Source of the DNA: Natrinema versiforme
GTDB lineage: Archaea > Halobacteriota > Halobacteria > Halobacteriales > Natrialbaceae
Reading direction: 5' to 3'
NCBI RefSeq assembly: GCF_005576615.1
Contig: NZ_CP040330.1
Location: 3,348,001-3,412,000 of the forward strand
DNA length: 64,000 nt
The position numbers and the translations under genes were made by a program. The notes beneath the pieces are model-generated. The model made no database searches. It was not told the DNA's origin and saw only the letters and a program-made list of their open reading frames with translations. Positions 24,594-33,548 of this stretch are shown piece by piece. Numbering within the stretch: position 1 is the first letter of the stretch; the number at the start of each line of letters is the position of its first letter.

Positions 24594-26315
24594 TCAGTCA
24601 CGGTCGCGTGGGCCACCGCCGGTCCGGCCGCAGCCGACGACGATCCGAGTCCCCGCGCCGAGCACGGCAATCGCGAGCGCGCTCGCCACGGCCAACGGGC
24701 CGAAGCCGGGAACGGTGTCGGTCCCGGTCCCGCTCGAGTCGGTGATTTCGAGACGGTCCTCGCCCTCGGGTGCGGCACCGGCCTCGACGTTCGGCAGTTC
24801 GTCGACGGAGGGCGCGCGGACGATCGTCAGCGTCTGACCGGTTCGCTCGAGGTAGTATGCGCCGGCGTAGCCGCCGTCGTCGATCACGTAGGTGTCCTGT
24901 CGCCCGTCGACGGCGTCGGCGTCGTGGTTCTCGAGCAACTCGAGATAGCCGTTGACGAACTGCTGGGTGTCCCCGTTCGATTCCCACTGGGTTCGCCAGA
25001 CGTAGCCTGCGCGACCGGCCGCCGCGGCCGGGTCGCTCGCATTCTCGGCCTCGTCGTTCGTGTAGACGACCAGTTCGTCGCCGGCCCAGCCATTCGTGTA
25101 CGAGTGATTGTAATTATAGCTCTCGGGGCTCTGGAGGAGTTCAGTGGAGTCGATCACCGATGGCTGGTCGGAGTCGAGCGCGTCGGCGGCGAACATCGCG
25201 ACCATGCCCGCCTCGCCGACGGTGTCGTTGGCCGTCTCGCCGTCGACTCGGAGCTGTCGCCAGTCGCCGCTCGAGCGGTCGGGGACCGAGACGTTCGCCG
25301 GTTCGCGCTCCGAGCCGGGGTGGATCACCGCCGCGGTCGTCGCCGGCGGGTCGTCGTAGGCCGCGTTGACGGCCGACCAGCCCTCGCCCTGATCGCGCAG
25401 GTAGTTGACGTAGTCGGGGCCATCACTGTAGGGCTGGTAGACGCTGAAGTAGATGCCCCAGTTGATATCGAGCCCCCCGCTGCTCGGTCCGTCGACGGGC
25501 TCGAGACAGTCCCACTCGGTGCCACACCGGTGCTCGTACTCGCGTTCGACCCGGCTGGCGTCGCCCTCGACCAGCCCGTTTTTCGCGGTCTCGCCGTCTT
25601 GGGTCGTCCCCTCGAGTTGCGACAGATCGAACCGCTGGTCCTGTAAGGCGTGGACGAGCTCGTGCCCGAGCGTGAGTTCGTTCAGTTCGGGCGTGTCGGG
25701 GTTTTCGGAGACGATGACGATCTCGTCGGTCGCGGGATCGTAGTAGCCGGCGACGGCACCGCCGTAGACCGTCTCGGCCGCGTCGGTCGCCGCGGTGTCC
25801 CGGTCGACCGTAAAGAGCGCCTCGTAGCCGACGTTCTGCTCGAGGCGGTTCTCGGACGAGATGTTCGCAAAGCGGTCGCGGTTGGTCTCACGATACTCCG
25901 CGCGGGAGATGACATCGACGGAGACCCGCTCGTCGAAGGTGAGATTGCGGATTCGCTCGACGCGGGCCATCGCCCGGTAGACGACGGGATCGAGGTCGTC
26001 CTCGTCGACGACCGCGTCGGACTGGTCGTCGACTGGCAGGTCGTCGTCGTACCAGTAGCCCGCGACGTAGCCGACGGTGTCCTCGGTCGTCGGATTCGCG
26101 GGGCGATCGTCCTGGGTCGCGGCCGACGCCGTACTCGCGACCGCGGTCGAATCGGCACCGGGTACGGAAGTCGAACCCGAAGTCGCGGTGACGGAGTCAG
26201 TCTGCGTCGCAGCCGTGGTCGCCATCACCGGCCCGGCGAGGCCGCCGGTCACGAGCAGTACGGCGAGGGCCACTGCGAGGAAGGTCCCAGACGGGCGGGT
26301 GCGCATCGATCTCAT
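24594..26315 (-). CDS. Hvo_1808-type surface protein with PGF-CTERM-like anchor
   Basis: About 573 residues, paralogue of the gene just downstream. It has a signal peptide (ending near GPVMATTAATQ), the HExxH motif HELVHALQDQRF at about residue 208, and the shared YNYNHSYTNGWAGDE and YVWRTQWESNG motifs. The C-terminus TVPGFGPLAVASALAIAVLG looks like a PGF-CTERM archaeosortase signal rather than a lipobox. The start at 26315 (MRSMRTRPSG) is preferred; upstream codons look non-coding. A tandem duplication with two different anchoring modes is implied. Confidence 0.82.
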   Translation of the reverse strand: MRSMRTRPSGTFLAVALAVLLVTGGLAGPVMATTAATQTDSVTATSGSTSVPGADSTAVASTASAATQDDRPANPTTEDTVGYVAGYWYDDDLPVDDQSDAVVDEDDLDPVVYRAMARVERIRNLTFDERVSVDVISRAEYRETNRDRFANISSENRLEQNVGYEALFTVDRDTAATDAAETVYGGAVAGYYDPATDEIVIVSENPDTPELNELTLGHELVHALQDQRFDLSQLEGTTQDGETAKNGLVEGDASRVEREYEHRCGTEWDCLEPVDGPSSGGLDINWGIYFSVYQPYSDGPDYVNYLRDQGEGWSAVNAAYDDPPATTAAVIHPGSEREPANVSVPDRSSGDWRQLRVDGETANDTVGEAGMVAMFAADALDSDQPSVIDSTELLQSPESYNYNHSYTNGWAGDELVVYTNDEAENASDPAAAAGRAGYVWRTQWESNGDTQQFVNGYLELLENHDADAVDGRQDTYVIDDGGYAGAYYLERTGQTLTIVRAPSVDELPNVEAGAAPEGEDRLEITDSSGTGTDTVPGFGPLAVASALAIAVLGAGTRIVVGCGRTGGGPRDRD

Positions 26316-26436
26316 ATGGGAGGGATAGCTATCCGTACGAATGGCAGTGTAAAAAGAACGACGATTGTACCGGTGGCCGTCGCTCTCGAGTCCGGCGCGA
26401 ACGTTTTTACGATTCCGTCCGTACGACCGCCTAGAC

Positions 26437-27009
26437 ATGCGCATCGAGCCAGCCAGCACGGCAGTGGTGGTCGTCGACATGCAAAACGGATTCTGTCACC
26501 CCGAGGGCTCGCTGTACGCGCCGGGCAGCGAGGACGTCATCGAGCCGATCGCGGCCCTCGTCGAGCGCGCTCGCGACGCCGGGGCGCGGCTACTGTTTAC
26601 CCGCGACGTCCACCCGCCGGAACAGTTCGACGACGCCCACTACTACGACGAGTTCGACCAGTGGGGCGAACACGTCCTCGAGGGGTCGTGGGAGGCCGAA
26701 ATCGTCGACAAACTCCCCGTCGAGGAGGCCGACAACGTCGTCGAGAAACACACCTACGACGCGTTCTACAACACCGAACTCGAGGGCTGGCTGAACGCCC
26801 GCGGGATCGACGATCTCGTCATCTGTGGCACGCTCGCGAACGTCTGCGTGCTCCACACCGGCGGCAGCGCGGGCCTGCGGGACTTCCGCCCGATCATGGT
26901 CGAGGACTGTATCGGCGCGATCGAGGACGAGCACCGCGAGTACGCCCTCGAGCACGCCGCGTGGCTGTTCGGCGAGGTCGAACCGAGCGAGGACCTCGAG
27001 TTCGCCTGA
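26437..27009 (+). CDS. pncA: Isochorismatase-family hydrolase, probable nicotinamidase
   Basis: 190 residues. The catalytic Asp is in VVVVDMQNGF (residue 14), and the nucleophile Cys is in ICGTLANVCVLHT. TRDVHPPEQF supplies metal ligands, as in nicotinamidases. It would convert nicotinamide to nicotinate, the substrate of the phosphoribosyltransferase at 21819-22979. Other isochorismatase hydrolases share this fold, so the substrate is inferred. The start at 26437 fits the family and is preceded by a TTTTTACG promoter-like stretch. Confidence 0.8.
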   Translation: MRIEPASTAVVVVDMQNGFCHPEGSLYAPGSEDVIEPIAALVERARDAGARLLFTRDVHPPEQFDDAHYYDEFDQWGEHVLEGSWEAEIVDKLPVEEADNVVEKHTYDAFYNTELEGWLNARGIDDLVICGTLANVCVLHTGGSAGLRDFRPIMVEDCIGAIEDEHREYALEHAAWLFGEVEPSEDLEFA

Positions 27010-27217
27010 GCGGTCGCTCCGTCCCGTTCGGCTCGCATCGGTCGAAACAGCGATTGGGTCCGGATCGGCACCCGGACGAGTCCGAAGAACGCCCGGGCTC
27101 GAGTTGCAGTGTTTTACCGGATCGGCTCCAAGGACCTCCTATGACCGCGCGCCTTTCGCGACCGCTGGCACCGACGAGCCGACCGCACCTCGAGCCGACG
27201 ACGGACGGTGAACGCGA

Positions 27218-27382
27218 ATGAACAGACAGCAGCTGCGACCGATCTACATCGTGGGGATCGCGCTCAACGCGGTCGCGTTCACGTACGCCGTAGCGAACGG
27301 CACGTGGCTGTACGCCGGCGCGTTCGTGTTCGTCGCAGTCTACCTCGTATTTCGCCTCCGGATGCTGTCCGCCGATACGTAG
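27218..27382 (+). CDS. 54-residue two-helix membrane protein, copy 1
   Basis: 54 residues starting MNRQQLRPIYIVG, with two helices and the C-terminus FRLRMLSADT. A GGTGA ribosome site lies 6 bases before the ATG. A homologue of the same length begins 200 bp downstream (start NEQQLRPVYLAG, end RLRRLTADS). Function unknown; both are probably inner membrane micropeptides. Confidence 0.7.
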   Translation: MNRQQLRPIYIVGIALNAVAFTYAVANGTWLYAGAFVFVAVYLVFRLRMLSADT

Positions 27383-27585
27383 CCTCGAGCGAGCGGCCGG
27401 CTCGAGGGGTGGAGCCGTCCGCAGGGCTCGGCGGCTCGGGAGACGAATTGAGACACTGCGTCGCCCTCGAGTGAGTACTTTTTACTACCGAAGCACCGAT
27501 GCACGGGTATGGCAAAGCGGCGACCGCGGCTCGCAGCGCCGAGCGATCGACCGCGGTGGGACTCGAGGCCGTCGGAGGGAGACAC

Positions 27586-27750
27586 TTGAACGAACAACAG
27601 TTGCGACCCGTATACTTAGCGGGTATCGGAATCAGCGCGTACGCGCTCTGGTATTTCGTCACGTCCGGTTCCTCCCTCCCGGCCATCGCGTTCGGGATCG
27701 CACTTGCCGTTTTCGTGGTTCGGCTTCGACGGCTGACCGCCGATTCCTGA
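27586..27750 (+). CDS. 54-residue two-helix membrane protein, copy 2, TTG start
   Basis: 54 residues when started at TTG (27586), the same length as the paralogue at 27218. A strong ribosome site (GGAGGGAG) lies 5 bases before the TTG, and the reading NEQQLRPVYLAG aligns with NRQQLRPIYIVG of copy 1. A longer frame upstream is basic and not supported. This is an unusual case where the site decides the start. Confidence 0.68.
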   Translation: MNEQQLRPVYLAGIGISAYALWYFVTSGSSLPAIAFGIALAVFVVRLRRLTADS

Positions 27751-27943
27751 CGACCCAGCTTGTGGCGTAGCGGGATGGAACTCGAGGTTCGGATTCTCCC
27801 GGTAGATCGGAGCACGGGTTCTTCATCCAGAACTCTGACTGAGAATCAATTGGATAGCACGGTAACTGTGTGTGCGGATTGGCCGATTAGCCTTGCAAAA
27901 CCACCTGCGGGTTAGGGTAGTGGATGTCTCACCGTCTCGGCTG

Positions 27944-28162
27944 TCAGTCTGACGTTGCGGTCTCTTCTCGCGGGTGGGCTTTGACGAAGAGCGGCCACGC
28001 CAGCACCATCAGACCGACCACCAGAACGACAAATATCGTCCCGAGATACGCCGGCGGAACGGCGAGGAGGGAGAGGATGAGCGGTATAGAAATGGCAAGG
28101 ACGACAACACCCAACACGACTAGTTGCATTTCATTGTATCCGCCTGTCGGGTTCGCATTCAT
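27944..28162 (-). CDS. Small two-helix membrane protein
   Basis: 72 residues starting MNANPTGGYNEMQLVVLG, with two hydrophobic helices and a charged C-terminus HPREETATSD. It stands alone in an otherwise AT-rich gap. No family recognised. A TATA-like TTATACG lies close upstream. Confidence 0.65.
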   Translation of the reverse strand: MNANPTGGYNEMQLVVLGVVVLAISIPLILSLLAVPPAYLGTIFVVLVVGLMVLAWPLFVKAHPREETATSD

Positions 28163-28353
28163 ACGTATAACTCATCGCAATAGTATAAAATTCTTCTTAT
28201 TACCAACAAAACTTGTTCAAGAAAGTAGAGAGCAACGATTTAGTTGAATGCATGCTATGTTCCCAGCTTGTCCAGGGCGATACGTCGCTCACCCGCACTG
28301 ACCGTGACTTTCCAGGGTTACTCCGAATAAAGAAACCGTATTGCTAACGACTG

Positions 28354-28845
28354 CTACTCGGGACGGAACACGCGGTACGCGCCCTGTCCGATCGCGACGG
28401 GTTTGATCTCCCCGTCGGGGGCCGTGCTCTCGACGGTGATCTCGCTGACGCCGACGCTGCCACCGACTCGGATCACGTCCGCGGTCGCGACGAGGTCGCT
28501 CGTCGCCGGCCGGAGGTAGTTGACGTTCAGGTTGATCGTCGCGATCCGCGACGCGAAGGGGTCGTCCATGGCCGTCCGCAGCGCGAGGCCGCCGACGGTG
28601 TCGACGAGGGTGGCCGCGACGCCGCCGTGGAGATCACCCTGCTCGTCGGGCGCGGCGTTAGGCCGCGTGTTCGTCAGCTTCTCGTCGTAGGGAATCGACA
28701 TGGTCATCGTCCCGTCGCCGACGTTGTCGACGGTCGTCCCGAGCCACGAGAGGAACTCCTGGTTCTCGTCGAGGAAGTACTGGAGCATCCCCTCGAGGTC
28801 CTCGAACTCGTCGAGCGCGTCCATCGTCGGCGTGTCCTCGGCCAT
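28354..28845 (-). CDS. PaaI-type hotdog-fold thioesterase
   Basis: 163 residues. The hotdog domain of the PaaI/YbgC type is recognised by the conserved DLHGGVAATLVDTVGGLAL helix (about residues 83-101) and INLNVNYLRPA strand. Such enzymes hydrolyse acyl-CoAs or acyl-thioesters; the substrate is not evident. The N-terminus has an acidic helical extension. Confidence 0.9.
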   Translation of the reverse strand: MAEDTPTMDALDEFEDLEGMLQYFLDENQEFLSWLGTTVDNVGDGTMTMSIPYDEKLTNTRPNAAPDEQGDLHGGVAATLVDTVGGLALRTAMDDPFASRIATINLNVNYLRPATSDLVATADVIRVGGSVGVSEITVESTAPDGEIKPVAIGQGAYRVFRPE

Positions 28846-29006
28846 GGCGACCCGTCCGCCGGCGACGGTCTTGACAGCTACGTTTCCCGGCGTGTCCGTT
28901 GTCCGGCGTTCATCGACTGGACCCCGACGGCGCTACCGGCGGGGAAACTCAAACGATCGTTTCACTCTCCAGAAAGGGTTTATCGCTACCCGGCGGCCAT
29001 TCGAGT

Positions 29007-30452
29007 ATGGCAATTGACGGACACGACAGGCGAACCGTTCTGGCGCTCTCCGGTGCCTTCCTCGCGGGTGCCGCCGGATGTGCGAGCCACGAGCCAGCGG
29101 ATCGTGACAGCGGCGATCCGGCTGAGACCGACACCGATAACCCGGACACGAACGGCGGCGGATTCGACGGGTACGCGACGTCCGATTTCCCGACCGTTGA
29201 TCCCGTTACCGATCCCGAAATCGAGCCCGCCACGCTCGCCGAGCAGGTCCGGGGGAACGTCGCGTTTTCGCTTGATCTCCTCCGACAGCTCCGCGACGAC
29301 CAACCCGAGGTGAACCTGTTTTGCTCACCGTACAGCGTCTCGGTCGCGCTGGCGATGACGTACGCCGGTGCCCGCGGCGAGACGGCCGCCGAGATGGCCG
29401 ACGCGCTCCGGTGCGAACTCGAGCGCGATGACCTCCACCCGGCCTTCGGCGCGCTCGAAGCCGAATTCGAGCGGCGCAACGAGGACGGTGCGGACGTCGA
29501 CGATCCGCTCGGCGGCGAGAGTGGCGATGGGGACGCCGAGGACGCAGACGGAGACGAACTCGGCTTCCGACTCTCGAGTGCCAACTCGGTCTGGACCGAG
29601 GAGAGTTACGACTTCGACGCGGCGTATCTCGAGTTGCTCGAGACCTACTACGGGGCCGGCGAGCGGCTGGTCGACTTCAGAGGGAGTCCCGACGAAGCTC
29701 GTCGAGAGATCAATACGTGGGTCGAAGAGCGGACGAACGACCGGATCGAGGACCTCCTGCCAGAGGATTCGATCGAGCAGTCGACCCGGCTCGTCCTGAC
29801 GAACGCGGTGTACTTCCTCGCGGCCTGGAAACGCGAATTCGATCCGGACGCAACCGAACCGGCACCGTTCACGAGTCTCGACGGCAGTGAAACCGACGTC
29901 GAGATGATGCACCAGACCGCGGATTTCCAGTACGCCGAAATCGATGGCCACCAGCTCGTGGAACTCCCCTACGCCAACGGCGATACCAGCATGGTTGTCG
30001 TCCTCCCCGCCGAAGGCGAGTTCGAGACGTTCGAGGCCGACCTGTCCGTCGACCGGCTCGCGACGATGCTCGAGGCAGGCTCGAAAACCCGAGTCGACCT
30101 TGCACTCCCGAAATTCGGTATCGAGTCGAAATTCAGCCTCGTCGCCATCATGGAACAATTGGGCATGGAGCGAGCCTTCGACTCCCGCGCGGACTTCAGC
30201 GGAATGGTCGAGGGTGACAACGCGAAACTGGTCGTCGACGATATCGTCCATCAAAGCTTCGTCGACGTCGACGAGGAGGGGACCGAAGCGGCGGCCGCGA
30301 CAGCAGTCGTCGTGGAAGTGACGAGTATACCGTCTGAAACGGTCGAACTCACCGTCGATCGCCCGTTCCTGTTTTATATCCGAGATCGGCCCACCGAGAC
30401 GCCGCTGTTCGTCGGCCGCGTCGTCGACGGCGAGACGCTGCAGGACGACTGA
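29007..30452 (+). CDS. Tat-exported serpin lipoprotein
   Basis: 481 residues. The N-terminus RRTVLALSGAFLAGAAGC combines a twin-arginine and lipobox signal, so the protein is exported folded and lipid-anchored. The rest is a serpin: NLFCSPYSVSVALAMTYAGA, TNAVYFLAAWK and the reactive-loop hinge EEGTEAAAATAVVV at about residue 425. The C-terminal RPFLFYIRDRPTETPLFVGRV is the canonical serpin end. It is likely an extracellular protease inhibitor. The hinge is intact, so it is probably inhibitory. Confidence 0.93.
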   Translation: MAIDGHDRRTVLALSGAFLAGAAGCASHEPADRDSGDPAETDTDNPDTNGGGFDGYATSDFPTVDPVTDPEIEPATLAEQVRGNVAFSLDLLRQLRDDQPEVNLFCSPYSVSVALAMTYAGARGETAAEMADALRCELERDDLHPAFGALEAEFERRNEDGADVDDPLGGESGDGDAEDADGDELGFRLSSANSVWTEESYDFDAAYLELLETYYGAGERLVDFRGSPDEARREINTWVEERTNDRIEDLLPEDSIEQSTRLVLTNAVYFLAAWKREFDPDATEPAPFTSLDGSETDVEMMHQTADFQYAEIDGHQLVELPYANGDTSMVVVLPAEGEFETFEADLSVDRLATMLEAGSKTRVDLALPKFGIESKFSLVAIMEQLGMERAFDSRADFSGMVEGDNAKLVVDDIVHQSFVDVDEEGTEAAAATAVVVEVTSIPSETVELTVDRPFLFYIRDRPTETPLFVGRVVDGETLQDD

Positions 30453-30461
30453 CGGCTCGTC

Positions 30462-31355
30462 TCAGATGGCCCCGCTCGAGCGAACCCGCACTCGAACCCG
30501 CTCGCCGCGCGCGAACGACCGCTCCGGACAGATCAGCTTCGCGCCGAAGTCGCCGTCTCGAGCGCAGAACAGCGACAGTCCGGTGATCGGCTCGCCGTCG
30601 GCCGTGACGGTCACGTCGTCCCACGCGATCGTGCGACCGTCGGCGACGCCGAGGCGGTCGCCGTTCAGCGAGACGACCGTTGCGGACGACCCGTCCCGCT
30701 CCGTTGACCCGCTCTGCTCGAGCAGTCCGCCGCCGTCGTAGTGGGGGAGTCCGCCGTCGAGGACGCCGCCGCCGTCGGCTCGCACGCCGACGAATTCCGC
30801 GCCCGGATCGGGGTGGGTCGGCGCGTCGAGGACCGCGTAGGTCTCCCCAGTCGAGACGACGCGGCCGGTGCCGTCCCACTCGAGCGGGCGCACCGGAACC
30901 CCGAGCTCGATGGGGAGCGAACCCGACGCCCGATAGGGGTTCTGATCCGGCCCGCGAAACCCGACGTGGAGGTGGTTGTCGACCCAGGGGGCGAAAAAGC
31001 CCGCGCGGACGAGTCGACCCAGCGAATCGCCCCGGTCGACGTGGTCACCGGCTGCGACCGACGGCTCGACGTGGAGAACGCGGATCGTCAGCCCGGCGAA
31101 CGGGCCGGAGTCCGCCGGCTCGAGCAGGATCAGGTGGTCGTGGTCGGGCGCGTAGGGTTTCGGCGGTGCGCGGACGGTCTGGGTCTCGCGGACGGTGCCG
31201 GCGACCGGGCTCGGGGCGGCGGTCGTCCGCCCGTCGACCAGCGTGCCGGGATAGCAATCGATCGCGCAGCCGCCGTCGTGGGCGGGATACGGCGAGTTGT
31301 ACAGCGAGAAGCGCTCGTACTGGGACAGCACGGCCTCGGGGAGGGTGACGGCCAT
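30462..31355 (-). CDS. M23/duplicated-hybrid-motif type protein
   Basis: 297 residues. The N-terminal half, with HDGGCAIDCYP, PSPVAGTV, HVEPSVAAGDHVDRGDSLG and NHLHVGF, resembles LytM/M23 peptidase-like lipoyl folds, yet haloarchaea lack murein, so the catalytic role is doubtful. The remainder is beta-rich. The start at 31355 (MAVTLPEAVL) removes a basic N-terminal extension. It lies tail-to-tail with the serpin gene. Confidence 0.55.
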   Translation of the reverse strand: MAVTLPEAVLSQYERFSLYNSPYPAHDGGCAIDCYPGTLVDGRTTAAPSPVAGTVRETQTVRAPPKPYAPDHDHLILLEPADSGPFAGLTIRVLHVEPSVAAGDHVDRGDSLGRLVRAGFFAPWVDNHLHVGFRGPDQNPYRASGSLPIELGVPVRPLEWDGTGRVVSTGETYAVLDAPTHPDPGAEFVGVRADGGGVLDGGLPHYDGGGLLEQSGSTERDGSSATVVSLNGDRLGVADGRTIAWDDVTVTADGEPITGLSLFCARDGDFGAKLICPERSFARGERVRVRVRSSGAI

Positions 31356-31411
31356 TCGTTGTCGGTCTCTGGGGGCGGGAGCGTTTAGGCCCACCGGGAC
31401 CTACGGCCGCT

Positions 31412-32134
31412 ATGCGCGTTTTTCGCGGCCGGGCGTCGTCCGTCGAAGCCGATCGCGACGCGAGCCGGCGGCTGCTCTCGATCGCCGCCGGCGGCGAGCC
31501 GGCCGTCCGCGTCTGGATCCCGCACCGACAGGTCGCCTTCGGCCGCCGGGACACCCGTCTCGAGGGGTACGACCGCGCCCGCGAGGCCGCACGCGATCGC
31601 GGGCTCCCGCCGATCGAGCGCGATGTCGGCGGCCGGGCGGTCGCTTACGACGGCGAGACGACGCTGGCCTTCGCCCGCGCCGAACCGGTCGCGGACTTCC
31701 GCACCGGGTCGACGGACCGGTACGAGCGCGCTACGGCCGCTCTCGAGCGAGCGCTTCGAACGCTCGGCCTCGAGCCGAGCCGCGGCGAGCCCGACGGGTC
31801 GTTCTGCCCCGGAACGCACTCGCTGTCGGAAACGGACGCGAGCGCCGACGGGCGACGGCGGAAGCTCGTCGGCATCGCCCAGCGCGTTCGGGCCGACGCG
31901 GCGCTCGTCGCCGGGGTCGTGCTCGTTGCGAATCGAACGGAACTCGCGAGTGTGCTCGAGGCGGTTTACGACGCGCTCGGGGTGGCGCTCGATCCGGCGA
32001 CGGTCGGGACCGTCGCGGGGGCAGGCGGGCCCACTGATCCCGAGACTGTTCGGGCAGCCATCGAGGATGCCCTAATCGGCGACGCGAGCAACACGGCTGA
32101 CGTGTCTGTCAAGCACTTCGGCGACGGGCAGTAA
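31412..32134 (+). CDS. Lipoate-protein ligase/octanoyltransferase family protein
   Basis: 240 residues of the LplA/LipB fold. WIPHRQVAFGRRD, PIERDVGGRAVAY (the lysine-free RxxGG loop) and RKLVGIAQRVRADAAL place it in the family; the GIAQR core around residue 152 contains the lysine used in lipoate attachment (RRKLVGIAQ). It probably transfers lipoate or a related group to acceptor proteins; whether it activates the acid itself is not clear. Confidence 0.8.
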   Translation: MRVFRGRASSVEADRDASRRLLSIAAGGEPAVRVWIPHRQVAFGRRDTRLEGYDRAREAARDRGLPPIERDVGGRAVAYDGETTLAFARAEPVADFRTGSTDRYERATAALERALRTLGLEPSRGEPDGSFCPGTHSLSETDASADGRRRKLVGIAQRVRADAALVAGVVLVANRTELASVLEAVYDALGVALDPATVGTVAGAGGPTDPETVRAAIEDALIGDASNTADVSVKHFGDGQ

Positions 32135-32233
32135 CGACCATTCGGGTCCCAAAAACGGAGCGAGACGCCGTCTGGAACGCGCTCGAGAGTCGCCAACCGA
32201 GAGAGTTTTCGACGCGCGAGCCGGTGGGAGAAC

Positions 32234-32788
32234 ATGGGAGAGCGATTCGACAAAGTACGGGAGATCGCCACGTTCGCCGAGGCGGTCGCGGACGCCGATC
32301 GGGAACCGGTGGTCGTCGTCGCTGGCTGTGGCGCGGGAGCGACGGTCGAGGGGTTGCGCGAGCACGGCGTGACGGCCTACGGCTTCGACGCGTCGCAATC
32401 GATACTGGAAACGGCGGAGCCCGAGATTCGAGAGCGGCTGCTCGAGGCGGATATCCGCGACGAGGACCTCATCCAGTCGCTGCGCGAGGCATTCGAAATC
32501 GACGTGATAGACGTGTTCGTCACGGAGTGCATGCTGTCGTTCCTGACACTCGAGGAGGCGAGGGAGACGCTGGCCCGGATTCGCGAGACCGATGGCGTCG
32601 GGACGCTGATCCATCAGGTCCGGATAGACCCGCCCGTGGCGGCCCAAGAAGGGGAGATCGACGCGATGATCCTGCCGCCGGCGGAGTGGCAAGCGGCGTG
32701 TGATCCCGACGGCGAAGACATCTGGCGCGACGCGCTGGAACGACTCGATCTGCCGCGAACCGACGCGGAAGGCGGCGACGCGAACTGA
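32234..32788 (+). CDS. SAM-dependent methyltransferase
   Basis: 184 residues with a class I methyltransferase core: VVVVAGCGAGATVEGL (motif I) at about 26-41, YGFDASQSI (motif II) and ADIRDEDL later. The substrate is unknown. It has no operon partner on the same strand within 100 bp except the lipoate-ligase-like gene upstream. Confidence 0.82.
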   Translation: MGERFDKVREIATFAEAVADADREPVVVVAGCGAGATVEGLREHGVTAYGFDASQSILETAEPEIRERLLEADIRDEDLIQSLREAFEIDVIDVFVTECMLSFLTLEEARETLARIRETDGVGTLIHQVRIDPPVAAQEGEIDAMILPPAEWQAACDPDGEDIWRDALERLDLPRTDAEGGDAN

Positions 32789-32963
32789 TCGACGGCGGTG
32801 ACGGTTTCGTGAGGAACATCTCGGCGTCGTCGGCCGTTGTCGTCCGTTGTTTGGTACCGTCGGGTGTCCTCGAGACTCGAGTCCGACTGAGTGAGGTAAC
32901 GTTTTTCCGCTCTGCGTCGTCGCCCTCGAGTATGACGAGACGAACGCGACCGGAGGGGCTCCG

Positions 32964-33542
32964 ATGACGGCAGAGGAGTCGGAACCGGCGGAGGGTTCGG
33001 AACCGGCGGAGAGTTCGGAGCAGGCGGACGACCCGGATCCGACGGACAATCCGGAGCCGTCGGGGCCGCTGTGGGACGACCTCCTCGCGGACGCGCGGAC
33101 GATCGCCGAGGAGTACCGCGAGGACGGCTGGGACGCCGTCGTCCTCGAGCCGACGGCCGTCTCGCCGGTCGACACCGAGGAGCGGATCGGACTCGATGTC
33201 ACGGTCTCATCCGAGGCGTACGGCGTCGTCGAGGACCTCATCGAGGAAGGCAACGTCACGATCACCGCGGCCGACGTATACTACCGGCCGCTCGCGGACG
33301 AGGACAGCGACCGGCGAGTCGCGCTGACCGTCGAGCGCGATGAAGCGAGCGAGACGGCCATTTTCGTGCCGCTGGCGTACGATCTCACGGACTGCAGAGC
33401 CGTCTTCGAACGGGCGCTCGTCGAGGAGGAGCTACTGACGCACGTGACCGCGGCCGAGACGGAACGGTGGGTCAGCTTCTCCCACGACGACCCGTCGCTG
33501 TTCCTCGAGGCGGAAGACGTTCGCGCGTGGAACGCGGACTGA
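32964..33542 (+). CDS. Conserved haloarchaeal protein of unknown function
   Basis: 192 residues. An N-terminal 30 residues of Glu/Pro/Asp repeats (EPAEGSEPAESSEQ) precedes a compact alpha/beta domain (about 35-190) starting LWDDLLADARTIAEEYREDGW. No catalytic motif is visible. It is the last gene before the convergent nadC. Confidence 0.7.
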   Translation: MTAEESEPAEGSEPAESSEQADDPDPTDNPEPSGPLWDDLLADARTIAEEYREDGWDAVVLEPTAVSPVDTEERIGLDVTVSSEAYGVVEDLIEEGNVTITAADVYYRPLADEDSDRRVALTVERDEASETAIFVPLAYDLTDCRAVFERALVEEELLTHVTAAETERWVSFSHDDPSLFLEAEDVRAWNAD

Positions 33543-33548
33543 GGGGAC

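Noticed and set aside
23388-25646. 752-codon frame on the plus strand over the Hvo_1808 genes
   Set aside because: Antisense shadow of two real surface-protein genes; low-complexity Val/Asp/Gly composition.
25650-27221. 523-codon plus-strand frame
   Set aside because: Changes to Arg-rich sequence over the nicotinamidase gene and has no consistent composition; shadow frame.
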